DNA of 64,000 bases from Actinophytocola sp. (GCF_009379765.1 NZ_WHTD01000006.1:1-64000); one strand, 5' to 3'. Positions 10,388 through 22,197 are shown, counted from the stretch's first letter. Numbers and translations are program-made. Notes: generated from the sequence alone by a model not told the origin.

Positions 10388-11074
10388 TCAGATGTTGGGC
10401 ACCAGGTCGTCGACGCACCACTTGTCGTCCTTGTTGGACATCTTCAGCGTCATCTCCTGGCTGTTCATGCCCTCCGGCATGCCCTCCGGAAGGTCCCCGG
10501 AGAGGGTCAGCGTGACCTTGGCGCTCGCCTCGGTGTCGCTGTCCTTCGTGACCTCGCCGAGCTCGGCGCTCACCTCGAGGCCCGACGGCAGGCCCATGGC
10601 CTCCGGATCGATCGACTTGTCGACGTCGGACTCAGTCGCGTCGCAGCTCAGGTCGGCGATCGCGTCGGCGTCCTGGTTGTTGAACGCGTCGACCGCGGAC
10701 TCGGCGACGCCTTCAGGGCTGCTCGTGTCCGACCCGCCGGACAGCGCGAGGATCAGGACCACCACGACCGCGATCACGACGACGCCGCCGCCGGCGAGAA
10801 TCCACGGCATCGGGCTCTTCTTCTGCGGGGGGTAACCGTAACCACCCGGCTGGCCGTACGGCCCGGGCTGTCCAAATTGTTCCGGCTGCCCATATCCACC
10901 GGGCTGCTGCGGCTGCGGCCCGGTCTGCGGGTAGCCGCCTTGCTGCGGGTAGCCCCCCTGCTGCGGGTAACCGCCCTGCTGCGGATAGCCACCAGGCTGC
11001 TGACCAGGGCCTGGCTGCTGTCCGTAGCCGGGCTGCCCTCCCCACGGCCCTGGCTGCTGCGGCGGTTGCGACAT
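10388..11074 (-). CDS. Pro/Gly/Gln-rich membrane protein, Cys-pair ectodomain (paralog 5)
   Basis: [20 protein letters not shown]...(GGYPQQ)n... [21 protein letters not shown] ... ADLSCDATE ... DDKWCVDD. Confidence 0.8.
   Translation of the reverse strand: MSQPPQQPGPWGGQPGYGQQPGPGQQPGGYPQQGGYPQQGGYPQQGGYPQTGPQPQQPGGYGQPEQFGQPGPYGQPGGYGYPPQKKSPMPWILAGGGVVVIAVVVVLILALSGGSDTSSPEGVAESAVDAFNNQDADAIADLSCDATESDVDKSIDPEAMGLPSGLEVSAELGEVTKDSDTEASAKVTLTLSGDLPEGMPEGMNSQEMTLKMSNKDDKWCVDDLVPNI
10925..10996 (-). repeat. 18-bp tandem repeat encoding YPQQGG units within the paralog 5 CDS
   Basis: Four near-identical copies of ctgcgggtagccgccttg. Confidence 0.8.
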
Positions 11075-11347
11075 CGAAACATCTCCCTCGGTGGCGATCT
11101 CGTCGCCAAGTCTGGTGTGGACGTCGGCGTCGGCCGTACCGACCCGACTGCCGGCCTTGGTCCTGACGCACCGTAGCGGGTAGGTGGTTCCGACACTCGC
11201 TGAGATGGCGCAATCTACCGGCCGCCCATCACCCGCGACTTCGGTTTCGGCCATGTGACGCGACGGTTCCGAGATGTGGATGCTCTTACTTTGTCGGTAT
11301 GCACCGGTACCGTGGGACCAAGAGTATTAGCGGGAGGAGGTGCCGAC

Positions 11348-13165
11348 ATGCAGCACGATCGTCCCGGTGGTCGGCCCGAGGAGGCCGACGAGCACGGCGC
11401 TGGACCCACGCCGGCATCTGGGCAAGAACCGTCGGAGACCGCCCAGATCCGGTTCCTCGAGGAGGAAGTAGCGCTGCTGCGCCGGAAGCTGACGGACTCG
11501 CCGAGACATGCGCGGCTGCTCGAGCAGCGGCTCGCGGAGGCGTCGGAGCGGGTCAGCCAGCTGACCGAGCGCAACGCCAAGCTCGTCGAGACGTTGCGCG
11601 AGGCACGGAGCCAGCTGCTGGCCCTGCGTGAGGAAGTGGATCGCCTGGCCCAGCCGCCCAGCGGCTACGGCGTCTTCCTGGCGGGTCACGAGGACAGCAC
11701 GGTCGACGTGTTCACCGCGGGCCGCAAGATGCGGGTCGCGGCGTCGCCTGCGGTCGAGGTGGACCAGTTGCGCCGTGGTCAGTCGGTCCGGCTGAACGAG
11801 GCGTTGACCATCGTCGAGGCGGGTGAGTTCGAGCGGATCGGCGAGGTGTCGACGCTGCGCGAGCTGCTCGCGGAGGCCGAGGAGGGCGTGCCGCCGGCAC
11901 GCGCGCTGGTCGTCGGGCACGCCGACGAGGAGCGCGTGGTGTGGCTCGCCGACCCGCTGCGGGAGGCCACGCTCAAGCCGGGCGACTCGCTGCTGGTCGA
12001 CACCAAGTCCGGGTACGCCTACGAGCGGGTGCCCAAGGCGGAGGTCGAGGACCTGGTGCTGGAGGAGGTGCCGGACGTCGACTACGCGTCGATCGGTGGC
12101 CTGTTCCGGCAGATCGAGCAGATCCGCGACGCGGTGGAGCTGCCGTTCCTGCACGCCGAGCTCTTCCGCGAGTACGAGCTGCGGCCGCCGAAGGGCGTGC
12201 TGCTGTACGGCCCGCCCGGCTGCGGCAAGACGCTCATCGCCAAGGCCGTCGCCAACTCGCTCGCCAAGCAGGTGGCGGCGAGCCGGGGCGACGGCAACAC
12301 GAAGGACGCGAAGTCGTACTTCCTCAACATCAAAGGCCCGGAGCTGCTGAACAAGTTCGTGGGCGAGACCGAGCGGCACATCCGGCTGATCTTCCAGCGG
12401 GCGCGGGAGAAGGCCTCGGAGGGCACACCGGTCATCGTGTTCTTCGACGAGATGGACTCGATCTTCCGTACCCGGGGCAGCGGTGTGTCCTCGGATGTGG
12501 AGACCACGATCGTGCCCCAGTTGCTCAGTGAGATCGACGGTGTCGAAGGCCTGGAGAACGTGATCGTGATCGGTGCCTCCAACCGGGAGGACATGATCGA
12601 CCCCGCGATCCTGCGACCGGGCCGGCTCGACGTCAAGATCAAGATCGAGCGGCCGGACGCGGAGGCGGCCAGGGACATCTTCTCCAAGTACCTGACGAAG
12701 AGCCTGCCGATCCACGCGGAGGATCTCGCGGAGTTCGGCGGCGACCCGGCGGCGACCATCGACGCGATGATCCAGCACACCGTCGAGCGGATGTACGAGG
12801 AGACCGAGGACAACCGCTTCCTCGAGGTGACCTACGCCAACGGGGACAAGGAGGTGCTCTACTTCCGCGACTTCAACTCGGGCGCCATGATCCAGAACAT
12901 CGTGGACCGGGCGAAGAAGTACGCGATCAAGTCGGTGCTGGAGACCCAGCAGGCCGGCCTGCGCGTGCAGCACCTGCTGGACGCGATCGTCGACGAGTTC
13001 GCGGAGAACGAGGACCTGCCCAACACCACCAACCCCGACGACTGGGCGCGGATCTCCGGCAAGAAGGGTGAGCGGATCGTCTACATCCGCACGCTCGTCA
13101 CCGGCAAGAACCAGGATACCGGCCGGGCCATCGACACGGCCAGCAACACCGGCCAGTACCTGTAG
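11348..13165 (+). CDS. arc: Proteasome-associated AAA ATPase ARC/Mpa
   Basis: N-terminal coiled coil, OB domain, [25 protein letters not shown] Walker [17 protein letters not shown] Walker B, C-terminal GQYL. Confidence 0.97.
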   Translation: MQHDRPGGRPEEADEHGAGPTPASGQEPSETAQIRFLEEEVALLRRKLTDSPRHARLLEQRLAEASERVSQLTERNAKLVETLREARSQLLALREEVDRLAQPPSGYGVFLAGHEDSTVDVFTAGRKMRVAASPAVEVDQLRRGQSVRLNEALTIVEAGEFERIGEVSTLRELLAEAEEGVPPARALVVGHADEERVVWLADPLREATLKPGDSLLVDTKSGYAYERVPKAEVEDLVLEEVPDVDYASIGGLFRQIEQIRDAVELPFLHAELFREYELRPPKGVLLYGPPGCGKTLIAKAVANSLAKQVAASRGDGNTKDAKSYFLNIKGPELLNKFVGETERHIRLIFQRAREKASEGTPVIVFFDEMDSIFRTRGSGVSSDVETTIVPQLLSEIDGVEGLENVIVIGASNREDMIDPAILRPGRLDVKIKIERPDAEAARDIFSKYLTKSLPIHAEDLAEFGGDPAATIDAMIQHTVERMYEETEDNRFLEVTYANGDKEVLYFRDFNSGAMIQNIVDRAKKYAIKSVLETQQAGLRVQHLLDAIVDEFAENEDLPNTTNPDDWARISGKKGERIVYIRTLVTGKNQDTGRAIDTASNTGQYL

Positions 13166-13180
13166 TAACGACGGCGTGTA

Positions 13181-14134
13181 GTGGCTGAGCGAAGCGAACA
13201 GCTCGACACTGCACCGAGGGCGGCGAGTGTCGAGCGGCTTGGGCTCGGGCTCGCCGCCCTCGGCCGTCCGGCCTACATCAACGTCGGCCGCGCCGAGCTG
13301 CCCGCGGACCGCTCGGTCGACGCGATGCGCGCGGCTTCCTGGGAGGTCCTCGACCGGGCGTACGCGGCCGGCGTGCGCTGGGTCGACGTGGCGCGCTCCT
13401 ACGGCCTGGCCGAGGAGTTCCTGGCGGGCTGGCTGTCCTCGCGGGCGTCCGCCGACGTCACGGTGTCGAGCAAGTGGGGCTACGCCTACGTGGGCGAGTG
13501 GCGCCTCGACGCGCCGGTGCACGAGGTGAAGGAGCACTCGCTCGCCCGGTTCACCGCGCAGTGGGCGGAGAGCTCGGCGCTGCTCGGCTCGCACATCGCG
13601 CTGTACCAGGTCCACTCGCTCACCCCGGACAGCCCGCTGTTCGAGGACCTGGCGCTGCAGGACACGCTGGCATCCCTCGGCGTGCGGGTCGGCTTCTCCA
13701 CGTCGGGCCCGCGTCAGGCCGACGCCGTGCGCCGCGCGTTGGCGCTGGAGCGGCACGGGGTGCGGGTCTTCACCGCGGTCCAGTCGACGTGGAACGTGCT
13801 CGAGCCGTCGGTGGGCGACGCGCTGGCCGAGGCGCACTCGACCGGCGCTCGCGTACTGGTCAAGGAGGCGCTGGCCAACGGTCGCCTGGCGGTCTCGCCA
13901 CCGCCGGCGGTCGCGGCCCTGGCGGCCGAGCACGGGGTGGGTCCGGACGCCGTCGCCCTGGCCGCGGTGCTGGCCCGGCCCTGGGCGGACACGGTGCTGC
14001 TCGGGCCGGTCGGCCCCGAACAGCTCAGCCGCAACCTCGAGGCCCTGCGCGTGCCGCCGGTCGAGGGGCTCGCCGACCTGGCCACCGCCCCGGAGACCTA
14101 CTGGCGGGACCGCGCGGCGCTCACCTGGGCCTGA
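13181..14134 (+). CDS. Aldo/keto reductase family protein
   Basis: LGLGLAALGRPAYINVG...LDRAYAAGVRWVDVARSYGLAEEFLAGWL...VSSKWGYAYVG...HSLTPDSPLFED. Confidence 0.85.
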   Translation: MAERSEQLDTAPRAASVERLGLGLAALGRPAYINVGRAELPADRSVDAMRAASWEVLDRAYAAGVRWVDVARSYGLAEEFLAGWLSSRASADVTVSSKWGYAYVGEWRLDAPVHEVKEHSLARFTAQWAESSALLGSHIALYQVHSLTPDSPLFEDLALQDTLASLGVRVGFSTSGPRQADAVRRALALERHGVRVFTAVQSTWNVLEPSVGDALAEAHSTGARVLVKEALANGRLAVSPPPAVAALAAEHGVGPDAVALAAVLARPWADTVLLGPVGPEQLSRNLEALRVPPVEGLADLATAPETYWRDRAALTWA

Positions 14135-14191
14135 CCGTGCGGCGGACGACACACCTGCGGCGCGCCTTCGGGCTGCCCGTAGGCTGGCGAC

Positions 14192-15700
14192 ATGCGCCGG
14201 ATCATGGGCACCGAGGTCGAGTACGGCATTGCCGTCCCCGGAGATGCCACCGCCAACCCGGTACTGACCTCCACCCAGGTAGTGCTGGCCTACGCCGCCG
14301 CCGCGGACATCCCGCGGGCGCGGCGCGCGCGGTGGGACTACGAGGTCGAGTCACCGCTGCGCGACGCGCGCGGGTTCGACCTCGGCGCGCCGGGCATGCC
14401 ACCCGCCGACCCCGAGGTCGAGGACCTCGGCGCGGCCAACGTCATCCTCACCAACGGCGCGCGGCTCTACGTCGACCACGCGCACCCGGAGTACTCCGCG
14501 CCCGAGGTCACCAACGCGCGCGACGCCGTCATCTGGGACAAGGCGGGGGAGCGGGTCATGGAGGAGGCCGCCATGCGCGCGGCCACCGTCCCCGGCCAGC
14601 CGCGCCTGCAGCTGTACAAGAACAACGTGGACGGCAAGGGCGCGAGCTACGGCACCCACGAGAACTACCTGATGGCCCGCAGCACCCCGTTCACCGCGGT
14701 GATCGCCGGCCTCACCCCGTTCTTCGCCTCCCGCCAGGTCGTCACCGGCTCCGGCCGGGTCGGCGTCGGCGTTGCCGGCGAGGAGGCGGGCTTCCAGCTC
14801 TCCCAGCGCGCCGACTACATCGAGGTCGAGGTCGGTCTCGAGACCACGCTCAAGCGCGGCATCATCAACACCCGCGACGAGCCGCACGCGGACGCCGACA
14901 AGTACCGCCGCCTGCACGTGATCATCGGCGACGCGAACCTGGCCGAGATGTCCACCTACCTCAAGGTCGGCACCACCGCGCTCGTCCTCGACATGATCGA
15001 GAGCGGCCTGCGGTTCGACCACCTCAAGCTCGCCGACCCGGTCCGCGCGGTGCACACGCTCTCGCACGACCCGAGCCTCAAGGCGACCGTCGAGCTCGCC
15101 AACGGGCGCAAGTTCACCGGGCTGGACATCCAGCACGCCTACCACGAGCTGATCTCGGAGAACCTGGAGCGCACCGAGCAGGACGCCGTCGCGATGAACG
15201 TCCTCAGCACCTGGGGCGACATCCTGGACACGCTGGCCAGGGACCCGATGGAGTGCGCTGACCGGCTCGACTGGCCGGCGAAGCTCCGGCTGCTCGAGGG
15301 CTTCCGCGCCCGAGACGGCCTCGGCTGGTCCTCGCCCCGGCTGCACCTGGTCGACCTGCAGTACTCCGACGTGCGGCTGGCCAAGGGCCTCTACAACCGG
15401 CTGGTCACCCGCGGCTCGATGAAGCGCCTGGTCACCGAGGAGGAGGTCACGGCGGCCATCACCACCCCGCCGCTGGACACCCGGGCGTTCTTCCGCGGCC
15501 GCTGTCTGGAGCGTTACCCGAACGCCATCGCGGCCGCCTCGTGGGACTCGGTGATCTTCGACCTGGGCCGCGAGTCGCTCGTCCGGATCCCGACGCTGGA
15601 GCCGCTGCGCGGCACGAAGGCGCACGTCGGGGAGCTGCTGGAGGCCTCGGCGACCGCGGAGGAGCTGGTCGACGCACTCACCGGGGGACCCCGTCGCTGA
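14192..15700 (+). CDS. dop: Depupylase/deamidase Dop
   Basis: [24 protein letters not shown]...[20 protein letters not shown]...[36 protein letters not shown]. Confidence 0.97.
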   Translation: MRRIMGTEVEYGIAVPGDATANPVLTSTQVVLAYAAAADIPRARRARWDYEVESPLRDARGFDLGAPGMPPADPEVEDLGAANVILTNGARLYVDHAHPEYSAPEVTNARDAVIWDKAGERVMEEAAMRAATVPGQPRLQLYKNNVDGKGASYGTHENYLMARSTPFTAVIAGLTPFFASRQVVTGSGRVGVGVAGEEAGFQLSQRADYIEVEVGLETTLKRGIINTRDEPHADADKYRRLHVIIGDANLAEMSTYLKVGTTALVLDMIESGLRFDHLKLADPVRAVHTLSHDPSLKATVELANGRKFTGLDIQHAYHELISENLERTEQDAVAMNVLSTWGDILDTLARDPMECADRLDWPAKLRLLEGFRARDGLGWSSPRLHLVDLQYSDVRLAKGLYNRLVTRGSMKRLVTEEEVTAAITTPPLDTRAFFRGRCLERYPNAIAAASWDSVIFDLGRESLVRIPTLEPLRGTKAHVGELLEASATAEELVDALTGGPRR

Positions 15701-15815
15701 CGGGTCCGCCGGGCCGTTCGCCAGGAGCGAATCGCGATCATCGTCGTGATCGTCCGCGATTATGTCGGTCCCGGCCGGTAATCTTGAGACAGACAATCCC
15801 GATCCGGGAGGCGAC

Positions 15816-16010
15816 ATGGCCCAGGAGCAGACTCAGCGGCAAGGCGGCGGTGACGGCGACGACGATGTCGACGGCGGCGGGCCGGCCGGTCAGGAGCGCA
15901 GGGAGAAGCTCGGCGAGGACGTGGACACCATCCTCGACGAGATCGACGACGTGCTCGAGGAGAACGCCGAGGACTTCGTGCGCGCATACGTCCAAAAGGG
16001 CGGCGAGTAA
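15816..16010 (+). CDS. pup: Prokaryotic ubiquitin-like protein Pup, encoded C-terminus GGE
   Basis: 64 aa MAQEQTQRQGGGDGDDD...DVDTILDEIDDVLEENAEDFVRAYVQKGGE; codons aag ggc ggc gag taa. Confidence 0.97.
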   Translation: MAQEQTQRQGGGDGDDDVDGGGPAGQERREKLGEDVDTILDEIDDVLEENAEDFVRAYVQKGGE

Positions 16011-16061
16011 GTTCGTCCCGGACACCCGCCGCGGCATCCGTAACCAGGAACGAAAGCAGGC

Positions 16062-16949
16062 ATGGAACACACCCCGTCTCGCGCCACGCCCGGCGCCTCG
16101 TTGCCAGCTGCCTACCTGACGGCCGAAACGTCCTCGTTCACCGACTTCCTCCGGGTGCAGGCACCCCACCTGCTCCCCGGTTCGCTCGGTGGGCTGGGGT
16201 CGGCCGGGCCGGTGCAGGCGCGCCGGCAGGTGGGCGACCTGAGCTCACCTCCGCCGCACGGCACCACCATCGTCGCGGTCACCTTCGACGGCGGCGTGCT
16301 CGTCGCGGGTGACCGCCGGGCGACGTCGGGCAACCTCATCTCCCAGCGCGACATGGAGAAGGTGTACGTCACCGACGACTACTCGGCGGTGGGCATCGCC
16401 GGCACCGCCGGCATCGCGCTCGAGCTGGTCCGGCTCTACACGCTGGAGCTGTCGCACTACGAGAAGATCGAGGGCGTCACGCTGTCCCTCAACGGCAAGA
16501 CCAACAAGCTGGCCGCGCTGGTGCGCGGCAACCTCGACGTCGCGATGGCGGGGCTCGCCGTGCTGCCGCTGTTCGTGGGCCTCGACACCGCGGCCGACGA
16601 CCCGTCGAAGGCCGGCCGGATCGTGTCCTACGACGTGGTCGGCGGGCGCTACGAGGAGCGTGCCGGCTTCCACTCGGTCGGCTCCGGCTCCCCGTACGCC
16701 CGCTCGGCGCTCAAGAAGCTCTACGACCCGGGCAGCGACGCCGGCACGGCCGTCCGGCACGCCGTGGAGGCGCTCTACGACGCCGCCGACGACGACTCGG
16801 CTACCGGCGGTCCCGACCTGGCGCGCAAGATCTACCCGAGCGTCATCACCATCACCGCCGCCGACGGCGCGGTGCACCTTCCCGACGACGAGGCTGCCAC
16901 GGTGGCCGAGGCCGTCGTCGCCGAGCGGTCCATCCAGCCGCGCGGCTGA
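16062..16949 (+). CDS. prcB: 20S proteasome subunit beta (with propeptide)
   Basis: [52 protein letters not shown]. Confidence 0.97.
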   Translation: MEHTPSRATPGASLPAAYLTAETSSFTDFLRVQAPHLLPGSLGGLGSAGPVQARRQVGDLSSPPPHGTTIVAVTFDGGVLVAGDRRATSGNLISQRDMEKVYVTDDYSAVGIAGTAGIALELVRLYTLELSHYEKIEGVTLSLNGKTNKLAALVRGNLDVAMAGLAVLPLFVGLDTAADDPSKAGRIVSYDVVGGRYEERAGFHSVGSGSPYARSALKKLYDPGSDAGTAVRHAVEALYDAADDDSATGGPDLARKIYPSVITITAADGAVHLPDDEAATVAEAVVAERSIQPRG

Positions 16950-16989
16950 TCCCGCCAGACACACCAGAAGCGAACGAGGAGCCACCGCC

Positions 16990-17760
16990 GTGACCATGCC
17001 GCTGTACGCCTCGCCCGAGCAGTTGATGCGGGACCGCTCGGAGTACGCCCGCAAGGGCATCGCGCGGGGGCGCAGCGTGGTCGCGCTCAAGTACTCCGGC
17101 GGCGTGGTGTTCGTCGCCGAGAACCCCTCGACCACGCTGCACAAGGTGTCCGAGATCTACCACCGCATCGGGTTCGCCGCGGCCGGCCGCTACAGCGAGT
17201 ACGAGAGCCTGCGCCGCGGCGGCATCCGGCACGTCGACCTGTGGGGCTACGCCAACGACCCGCAGGACGTCTCGGCCCGCCAGCTCGCCAACGTGTACGC
17301 CCAGACGCTCGCGTCGATCTTCACCGACCAGCTCAAGCCGTTCGAGGTGGAGATCTGCGTCGCCGAGGTCACCGCAACGCCGGAGACCGACCAGCTCTAC
17401 CGGCTCACCTACGACGGCTCCATCGTCGACGAGCCGCAGTACCTGGTGATGGGCGGCCAGACCGAGCCCATCTCCAACACCATGAAGGACTCCTACCAGG
17501 AGGGCATGTCGCTCGAGGACGCGGTGGCGTTCGCGGCCGCCGCACTGTCCTCCGGCACCACCGCGGCCAACGGCGACAACGGCGTCGGCAAGCTCGAGGT
17601 CGCGGTCCTGGAGCGGTCCCGGCCGCGGCGCGCGTTCCGCCGCATCGAGGGCGCGGCGCTCACCGCGCTGCTGCCCGCGGGCACCGAGCCCGACGAGAAG
17701 CCCGAGGGTGAGTCGATGGACCCCAAGCCGGACGGCGACGGTGCCACTGACGAGGGCTGA
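16990..17760 (+). CDS. prcA: 20S proteasome subunit alpha
   Basis: [73 protein letters not shown]. Confidence 0.97.
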   Translation: MTMPLYASPEQLMRDRSEYARKGIARGRSVVALKYSGGVVFVAENPSTTLHKVSEIYHRIGFAAAGRYSEYESLRRGGIRHVDLWGYANDPQDVSARQLANVYAQTLASIFTDQLKPFEVEICVAEVTATPETDQLYRLTYDGSIVDEPQYLVMGGQTEPISNTMKDSYQEGMSLEDAVAFAAAALSSGTTAANGDNGVGKLEVAVLERSRPRRAFRRIEGAALTALLPAGTEPDEKPEGESMDPKPDGDGATDEG

Positions 17761-17852
17761 CGCGGTTCACCGTCCGTCGGTGTGGATGACGCGTTCATCT
17801 CACCTCGGAGCGGCCCGACCACCTTCGGCCGTTCAACGCCTAGGCTAAGAGA

Positions 17853-19211
17853 ATGCAGCGGCGGATCTTCGGCATCGAGACCGAGTTCGGCGTGACCTGT
17901 ACGTTTCACGGCCAGCGCAGGCTGAGTCCGGACGAGGTCGCGCGGTACCTGTTTCGGCGGGTGGTGTCCTGGGGTCGTTCCTCGAACGTGTTCCTGCGGA
18001 ACGGCTCGCGCCTCTACCTCGATGTCGGCTCCCACCCGGAGTACGCCACCGCGGAGTGCGACGACCTCGTGCAGCTGGTCACCCACGACAAGGCGGGCGA
18101 GCGGATCCTCGAGGACCTGCTCGTCGACGCCGAGCGCAGGCTCGCCGACGAGGGCATCGGCGGCGACATCTTCCTGTTCAAGAACAACACCGACTCGGCC
18201 GGCAACTCCTACGGCTGCCACGAGAACTACCTGGTCACGAGGGCGGGGGAGTTCTCCAGGATCGCGGACGTGCTGCTGCCGTTCCTGGTCACCCGACAGC
18301 TGATCTGCGGCGCCGGCAAGGTCCTGCAGACCCCGCGCGGCGCGGTGTACTGCCTGTCCCAGCGCGCCGAGCACATCTGGGAGGGCGTCTCGTCGGCCAC
18401 GACCCGGTCGCGCCCGATCATCAACACCCGCGACGAGCCCCACGCGGACGCCGAGCGCTACCGCCGCCTGCACGTCATCGTCGGCGACTCGAACATGGCC
18501 GAGGCGACGACGCTGCTCAAGGTCGGCAGCGCCAACCTGGTCCTGGAGATGATCGAGGACGGCGTCCAGTTCCGGGACTTCAGCCTGGACAACCCGATCA
18601 GGGCGATCCGCGAGATCAGCCACGACCTGACCGGCCGCCGCCTGGTCCGGCTGGCGGGTGGCCGGGAGGCCTCGGCGCTGGACATCCAGCGCGAGTACTT
18701 CAGCCGCGCGGTCGAGCACGTGGCGAAGCGCTCCCCGGATCCCGTCGCGGACCGCGTGATCGAGCTGTGGGGCCGCACGCTCGACTCGGTGGAGGCGCAG
18801 GATCTGGGCCGCATCGACCGGGAGATCGACTGGGCCATCAAGCACCGGCTGGTCGAGCGCTACCGAGCCAAGCACGGCATGGAACTCTCGAGCCCGAGGA
18901 TCGCCCAGCTGGACCTGGCCTACCACGACATCCGCCGCGGCCGCGGCATCTTCGACCTGTTGCAGCGCAAGGACCTGGTGGCTCGGGTGACCGACGACGG
19001 CGAGATCGAGGCCGCGAAGGACACCCCGCCGCAGACCACCCGCGCGAAGCTGCGCGGCGACTTCATCGCGGCCGCACAACAAGCGGGCCGGGACTTCACG
19101 GTCGACTGGGTCCACCTGAAGCTGAACGACCAGGCTCAGCGAACGGTCCTGTGCAAGGACCCGTTCCGCGCGGTGGACGAGCGGGTCGAACGGCTGATCG
19201 CCTCGCTGTAG
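17853..19211 (+). CDS. pafA: Pup-protein ligase PafA
   Basis: [69 protein letters not shown]. Confidence 0.97.
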   Translation: MQRRIFGIETEFGVTCTFHGQRRLSPDEVARYLFRRVVSWGRSSNVFLRNGSRLYLDVGSHPEYATAECDDLVQLVTHDKAGERILEDLLVDAERRLADEGIGGDIFLFKNNTDSAGNSYGCHENYLVTRAGEFSRIADVLLPFLVTRQLICGAGKVLQTPRGAVYCLSQRAEHIWEGVSSATTRSRPIINTRDEPHADAERYRRLHVIVGDSNMAEATTLLKVGSANLVLEMIEDGVQFRDFSLDNPIRAIREISHDLTGRRLVRLAGGREASALDIQREYFSRAVEHVAKRSPDPVADRVIELWGRTLDSVEAQDLGRIDREIDWAIKHRLVERYRAKHGMELSSPRIAQLDLAYHDIRRGRGIFDLLQRKDLVARVTDDGEIEAAKDTPPQTTRAKLRGDFIAAAQQAGRDFTVDWVHLKLNDQAQRTVLCKDPFRAVDERVERLIASL

Positions 19212-19221
19212 CGGGCGCGGC

Positions 19222-19848
19222 TCAGCCGACCCGGTCCCGCCGCCGGTCCGCCGCGGCGTCGATCCGGTGCCGGATCGGGGCGAGCGCCTCGGTGAGTGTG
19301 CCCGCGCGCAGCGTGCCAGGCTCGGTGGTGTCGAGCAGGTCGACGGTCTCCGGCTCCCGGAACCTGGCGCGCGCGATCATGGGCGCGGACGGGCCGACGT
19401 AGGCGCGGATCCCGGTCAGGAACAGCAGGTTGGCCACGACCAGCCACCGGTGGTCCACGTCGTCCGGATCGGCTCCGCCCTCCGGGTCCGACGGGTCGGG
19501 TGCCACGAACCGGACCGTGCCCACCCCGGTGAACGCGCACGCCGCCGCGCACATCGGGCACGGCCGGTGGGAGGTCCACAACGCCATCGCCGACAGGTCC
19601 CTGGCGGTGCTCACCCCAGCCAGCGCGACCAGTTCCGCATGGCCGAGCGGGGTGCCCTGGAGCGGGTCGTCGCCGCCGGGCGGGTCGTAGCAGCGGTTGC
19701 GGCCCTCCGCGACGATCTCGCCGGCGCCGTCCAGCAGGACCGCGCCGACCGGCAGGCCGCCGGCGAGCAGCGTCTGGTGGGCGAGTTCCAGGCTGCGGCG
19801 GACCCCGAGATCCACCGCTCGCCACTCGGCCGCCGGTTCGGACGTCAC
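19222..19848 (-). CDS. Nucleoside/cytidine deaminase-fold protein (CMP/dCMP deaminase superfamily)
   Basis: GHAELVALAGV (HAE) ... SHRPCPMCAAAC (PCxxC) zinc motifs. Confidence 0.85.
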   Translation of the reverse strand: MTSEPAAEWRAVDLGVRRSLELAHQTLLAGGLPVGAVLLDGAGEIVAEGRNRCYDPPGGDDPLQGTPLGHAELVALAGVSTARDLSAMALWTSHRPCPMCAAACAFTGVGTVRFVAPDPSDPEGGADPDDVDHRWLVVANLLFLTGIRAYVGPSAPMIARARFREPETVDLLDTTEPGTLRAGTLTEALAPIRHRIDAAADRRRDRVG

Positions 19849-19877
19849 GGTGCCATCCTGGCACGACCCGACGCGGC

Positions 19878-19908
19878 GACGGGCTCGTCCGCTCCGGACG
19901 AGCCCGTC
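19878..19908 (-). terminator. Hairpin terminator downstream of the MMPL gene
   Basis: GACGGGCTCGTCCG-CTC-CGGACGAGCCCGTC, 14-bp perfect stem. Confidence 0.7.
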
Positions 19909-19920
19909 ACCGCCAGGTGG

Positions 19921-22110
19921 CTACACCTTGGCGAGTACCCGAGCATGCTCCGTCGGGGGCTCGGACGGACCCTCGGAAAGACCGACCCGCCCGTGCACCC
20001 GCCGCAACCAGCGCGGTGCCCACCAGGCCGCGCGTCCCAGCACCCGCATCCCCACCGGCACCAGCACCCCACGGATCAGCGTGGCGTCGATCAGGATCGC
20101 GAGCCCCGAGCCGATCCCGAACATCTGGATGAACGAGACCCCGCTGGTCCCGAAGGCCAGCAGCGACACGGCGAGCAGCACGGCGGCCATGGTGATCAAG
20201 CGGCCGGTGCGGGACAGCCCGTGCGTGACGGCGTCGGTGGACGAGTGACCGAGGGAGTGCATCTCCTTGATCCGCGACATGACGAACACCTCGTAGTCCA
20301 TCGACAGCCCGAACACGATGCAGAACAGCAGCACCAGCATGCTCGTGTCGAGCGGTAGCGGCGTGAAGCCCAGCCACGAGGACAGCCAGCCCTCCTGGAA
20401 GATCATCACCATCGCGCCGAGCGTCGCCGACAGGCCGAGCACGTTGAACAGCAGCGCCCGCAGCGGCTGGAGCACGCTCCCGGTGAAGAGGAACAGCAGC
20501 AGGAACGTGCTGATCGCGATCAGCCCCGCGGCCAGCGGCAGCCGGTCGCCGATGGCGGACTTGCTGTCCACCAGCCGCGCCGCCGCGCCGCCGACCAGCA
20601 CGTCCATCCCGCCGGTCGGCACCGCGCGGACCTCTCCGACGAGGTCCTGGCCGGCCGCCGAGTGGGCGTCGTGGTCGGTGAGCAGGGTGAGCCGCTGCAC
20701 GCCCGAGTCCGCGGCCATCGACGGGTCGACCCCGCCGACCGCGCGGCCGTCGGCGAACGTGCCGGCGCTCGTCGTCACCGACTCGACGCCCGGGACCCGC
20801 GACAGCGTCATCGCGTAGTCGCTCACCTGCGCGCCGGAGGCCGGCTCGCGGGTGACCAGCTGCACGGCCTTGCTGTCGTCGGTCGGGAAGTTCGCTCGCA
20901 GCACGTCGCCGACCACCCGGGTCTCCGACGCGGTCGTCAGCACCCGGTCGTCCGGCGTGCCGAACTCCACGCGGAGCAGCGGGATCGCGGCGATCACCAG
21001 CAGGATCACCACCGGCGCGCCGGCGAGCACCGGCCGCCGCATGGCCACCCGGGCGATCTTCGCCCACATCGCGGACACCGAGCTCGGCGTCTTCTTCACC
21101 CACGGCAGCCGCAGCGAGTTGACCTTCGGCCCGAGCACCGCGAGCAGTGCCGGCAGCACCAGGATCGCGCTGAGCATCGCGATGATCACGACGCCGACAC
21201 CGGCGTAGGCGAACGACCGAAGGAAGTACAGCGGGAACATCAGCAGCGCGGAGAGCGCGACGGCGACGGTCAGCGCGCTGAACATGATCGTCCGGCCGGC
21301 CGTCTCGACCGTGCGGACGATCGCGTCCGGCGTGTCGCGCCCGGCCGCCAGCTCCTCGCGGAACCGGGACACCATCAGCAGCGCGTAGTCGATCGCGAGG
21401 CCCAGGCCCAACGCGGTGGTCAGGTTGATCGCGAACACCGACACGTCGGTCATCGAGCCGAGGATCGACAGCAGCGCGAACGTGCCGAGCACGGCGATCG
21501 CACCGATAGCGAGCGGCAGGAGTGCCGCGATCACGCTGCCGAACACGACCACGAGCAGCACCAGGATGATCGGCACCGCGATCGACTCGGCGAGCGCGAG
21601 GTCGCTGCCGACCTGGTCGCCGATGTCGGTGCCGACCGCGTCCGGCCCGCCGATGGACACGGCGAGTGGCCCGCTGGTGGTGTCGTAGGCGTCGCGCAGG
21701 TCCTCGACGTCGCCGTCGTCGGTGAGCTTGGCGACCGCGATCGCGTGCTTGCCGTCCGCGGACCTCATCGGCGGCGCGTCGGTCGTGAAGTAGGAGGTGA
21801 GGTCGACGACGGTGCCGTCGGCCAGCAGGCGCTCGGTCAGCGCGTCGGCCGCGGTGCGCACGGCCGGGTCGTCGACGGTGCCTTCGTTCGCGGTCATCAG
21901 GAAGACCACGTCGTTCTCGCCGCCGAACTGCGCGTTGATCAGTTCTTGAGCCTGGCTGGACTCGGCGGCCGGGTCCTCGAACCCGCCGTCCGTCTCGAGC
22001 TTGCCGAACGCGGTGAACCCCAGTGCGCCGGCCCCGAGCATGACCAGGACGGTGACCACGAGTACCGCGCGAGCGTGGGTGGCGGTGAACCGGCCGATTC
22101 GACCGAACAT
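19921..22110 (-). CDS. MMPL/RND family transporter
   Basis: 729 aa; two TM blocks, ALGLGLAIDYALLMVSRFREEL and FGLSMDYEVFVMSRIKE. Confidence 0.93.
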   Translation of the reverse strand: MFGRIGRFTATHARAVLVVTVLVMLGAGALGFTAFGKLETDGGFEDPAAESSQAQELINAQFGGENDVVFLMTANEGTVDDPAVRTAADALTERLLADGTVVDLTSYFTTDAPPMRSADGKHAIAVAKLTDDGDVEDLRDAYDTTSGPLAVSIGGPDAVGTDIGDQVGSDLALAESIAVPIILVLLVVVFGSVIAALLPLAIGAIAVLGTFALLSILGSMTDVSVFAINLTTALGLGLAIDYALLMVSRFREELAAGRDTPDAIVRTVETAGRTIMFSALTVAVALSALLMFPLYFLRSFAYAGVGVVIIAMLSAILVLPALLAVLGPKVNSLRLPWVKKTPSSVSAMWAKIARVAMRRPVLAGAPVVILLVIAAIPLLRVEFGTPDDRVLTTASETRVVGDVLRANFPTDDSKAVQLVTREPASGAQVSDYAMTLSRVPGVESVTTSAGTFADGRAVGGVDPSMAADSGVQRLTLLTDHDAHSAAGQDLVGEVRAVPTGGMDVLVGGAAARLVDSKSAIGDRLPLAAGLIAISTFLLLFLFTGSVLQPLRALLFNVLGLSATLGAMVMIFQEGWLSSWLGFTPLPLDTSMLVLLFCIVFGLSMDYEVFVMSRIKEMHSLGHSSTDAVTHGLSRTGRLITMAAVLLAVSLLAFGTSGVSFIQMFGIGSGLAILIDATLIRGVLVPVGMRVLGRAAWWAPRWLRRVHGRVGLSEGPSEPPTEHARVLAKV

Positions 22111-22175
22111 GACGTGCTCCCCTTGCCTCGCTGAATGTGTACATCCGTAAACTTGTCGCCTGTTAACTTGCCATC

Positions 22176-22197
22176 GATGTTTGCTGGTGTCAACATC
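22176..22197. promoter_or_regulatory. Candidate palindromic operator before the TetR gene
   Basis: GATGTTTGC-TGGT-GTCAACATC; 7/9 arm symmetry in the divergent MMPL/tetR intergenic region. Confidence 0.45.

Noticed and set aside
10925-10996. Short regular repeats that could suggest CRISPR
   Set aside because: 18-bp units without spacers, in frame within a Pro/Gln-rich coding region
11327-14152. 941-aa minus-strand ORF across arc and AKR
   Set aside because: Antisense shadow of arc and the AKR gene, biased composition and no domain signature
15730-15761. Hairpin AATCGCG...CGCGATT between dop and pup as a regulatory RNA
   Set aside because: Imperfect nested repeats with GC-biased composition; not strong enough to claim without covariation evidence
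17493-19115. 540-aa minus-strand ORF opposite pafA/prcA
   Set aside because: Shadow frame of pafA and prcA with no recognisable motifs
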